A DNA stretch of 64,000 bases from Tritrichomonas musculus. Taxonomy: Eukaryota; Parabasalia; Tritrichomonadida; Tritrichomonadidae. The notes under the pieces were generated by a model, which made no database searches, had not been told where the DNA came from, and saw only the letters and a program-made list of their open reading frames with translations. Both the position numbers and the translations under genes were made by a program. The DNA lies in the NCBI GenBank assembly GCA_039105265.1, contig JAPFFF010000018.1, positions 2,790,001 to 2,854,000 of the forward strand, in the 5' to 3' direction. Position 1 is the stretch's first letter, and every line of letters begins with the position of its first letter. Of this stretch, positions 62,562 through 64,000 are shown piece after piece.

Positions 62562-64000
62562 TTATAAATTCATTGGTATATCAAATGGAGCCAAACTATT
62601 AATTTGTGCTTCATTAAAATATTCTTCGCTATTGGAAAGAACTTCCAAACATCTATTATAAGCGCAAGCTAAAGCTGGAAATTCATTGATGTTACCGCAA
62701 TTTTCCAAGAAAGAATGACAAACTCCTAAAAAATTAAAAATAATATTATTAACCTCATCTCTTTCAGAAATGAATAAGCAGCAATTATCAAGCAAAAAAA
62801 AAACTATAGAAATATTTTGCATATAAAAGGACGTTGGCATTTTGGAATATATAAAGCAGAGAAGTGTTAAAGAATAAAGTTTAGTTGAGTATTCTTTTTT
62901 CTCAAATTCATTAGCAATAAAAATAATAATTTTTGGTATTAAATCTGATGATAACATTTCATTCTGGTTTGGGCAATTTTTTAATATATTATAAATTGTC
63001 AAAAAAGAGATTTGTAAATATTCTTGATCATCAGCAATTGTATTAAGTCCGTTATATAAATCTTCTAAATTAATTTGTAATTTAGGAAAATGTTCTTTGT
63101 AATATATTGCAAAGCATTCAACTGTTGCCATTAGAAACTTATATTTTAAAAAATACTTTTTGACAAACAAGTGTAAACCAAATTCCACAAACTTATCTAT
63201 TGGCAAGTATCCTAAATTTGCTAAAGCGTATATAATACATGATGATTTTATATGAATTTGTTTTTTAATTTCGTCGGAAATTCTACTTTTTTCTAAATTG
63301 CGACTGCATGGAAATAATCCAAGCATTTCAATGATTTCTTCAAAAAAGGAACTATTTGAATATTGAGTTTTTGAAAGATCCTTGTCCTTGTGACAATAAT
63401 GAAAATAATTTATAAAAAAATTTAAAGGAATGATATAATCTTCTGGAGATTTGGTTTGAGAAAATTCGTTTAAAGCATATGAAAACATAACTGGAGTAAA
63501 TTTATCGTGAAATTCTTCATCGGCAGCAAAATTTGCAAAGGTATTTATCAAATAATTAGAATATTCAACATGTATCTTGGGCGCTTTACGCATTTTTGGC
63601 TTAGAGTTACCATAAAGAAATCCTTCAATAATTTGAAAGAGCTCGATATTATATAAATATTCACGGCAATCGCGAAAATAGGATAACAATGATAACAATG
63701 ATGATGAATATTTAATTATTTTAGCATCTGGATCATTTGATGAGCACGTAATAATATTTCTACTCTGAATATTAGCGCATTTAATAAATGTTCCAAGCAA
63801 GTTATTGAAGAAATTGTATGTTTGAAAAGGTATATATCTTTGAGGAATTTCTATCACGGACAGTATGCTTTTAATTTGAAAAAGAGAATCTTCGTACTTT
63901 TTTTTAGCTCCTGCCTGATCTTTTTGCCACAACCCATATTCTTCATTTGCTAAATATAAATATTGGTTTAATTTATTCAAATAATCATTATATGATTCTG
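62562..64000 (-). CDS. Large helical protein, partial, unknown
   Basis: The frame is open from the stop near 62562 to the right edge of the window. The apparent start at 63980 is a TTG, and the codons before it stay open (ESYNDYLNKLNQYLYL), so the N-terminus lies outside. At least 479 residues are visible, all predicted helical, with paired-helix spacing as in ARM/HEAT or exportin-like proteins (FHYCHKDKDLSK, YALANLGYLPIDKF, LLCFIYSKMPTSF). No motif allows a function to be named. It may be a HEAT-repeat scaffold or another transport receptor. Confidence 0.65.
   Translation of the reverse strand, partial: ESYNDYLNKLNQYLYLANEEYGLWQKDQAGAKKKYEDSLFQIKSILSVIEIPQRYIPFQTYNFFNNLLGTFIKCANIQSRNIITCSSNDPDAKIIKYSSSLLSLLSYFRDCREYLYNIELFQIIEGFLYGNSKPKMRKAPKIHVEYSNYLINTFANFAADEEFHDKFTPVMFSYALNEFSQTKSPEDYIIPLNFFINYFHYCHKDKDLSKTQYSNSSFFEEIIEMLGLFPCSRNLEKSRISDEIKKQIHIKSSCIIYALANLGYLPIDKFVEFGLHLFVKKYFLKYKFLMATVECFAIYYKEHFPKLQINLEDLYNGLNTIADDQEYLQISFLTIYNILKNCPNQNEMLSSDLIPKIIIFIANEFEKKEYSTKLYSLTLLCFIYSKMPTSFYMQNISIVFFLLDNCCLFISERDEVNNIIFNFLGVCHSFLENCGNINEFPALACAYNRCLEVLSNSEEYFNEAQINSLAPFDIPMNL

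Overview
The window is nuclear DNA of a parabasalid protist. Tritrichomonas foetus or a close relative is the best guess, inferred from several features together: very AT-rich DNA, long intronless genes (including a 13.3-kb outer-arm dynein heavy chain), a hydrogenosomal [FeFe]-hydrogenase-type protein with a trichomonad-style presequence, abundant ankyrin and Sel1 repeat genes, TCAYWW initiator-like motifs just upstream of some start codons, and many DNA transposons.

Positions 1-18,400 are accessory. A BTB-like/coiled-coil gene (1321-2454) runs into an array of about 22 ankyrin modules. Nearly all modules are open, but most are separated by AT-rich, stop-filled spacers that always fall at the same point of the repeat (2408-6537). 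Next come a complete pogo-like DNA transposon with about 287-bp inverted ends (6703-8726), a Sel1 pseudogene, a decayed second DDE transposon with other broken frames (9.0-14.3 kb), and three short inverted-repeat elements, two of them nested (15,018-17,243).

Positions 18,399-36,570 are a gene block: a calponin-homology/coiled-coil/Sel1 fusion protein, ribosomal protein eL35 (uL29 family), a SAM methyltransferase with a natural histidine run, and the dynein heavy chain. Copies of one 0.86-kb inverted-repeat element, each with its own 7-bp target duplication, flank this block in opposite orientations (15,068-15,930 and 36,690-38,152). The second copy carries a further 598-bp insertion.

Positions 38,428-44,400 are accessory again: a frame-broken ankyrin (DUF3447-type) gene whose nine ankyrin modules show the same spacer organisation as the first array, a 1.7-kb minisatellite with a 16-nt period, and a Sel1 pseudogene fragment.

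Positions 44,810-64,000 are dense housekeeping genes: a Vps8-like tethering subunit, the hydrogenase-like protein with altered H-cluster motifs, a Ras GEF, an ABCA-type transporter, a xylulokinase-like FGGY kinase with a presequence-like extension, a small acylated-looking protein, an importin-beta family protein, an RBM25-like RNA-binding protein, and a partial unknown gene at the right edge. A fold-back element of 576 bp sits between the convergent Ras GEF and ABC genes.

The strongest candidate for something undescribed is the pair of ankyrin loci. Intact single-repeat modules are separated by phase-locked spacers that share an internal motif about 30 nt before each module. They could be unusual introns or recombination cassettes. 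No expression data are available here, and decayed tandem arrays remain possible.
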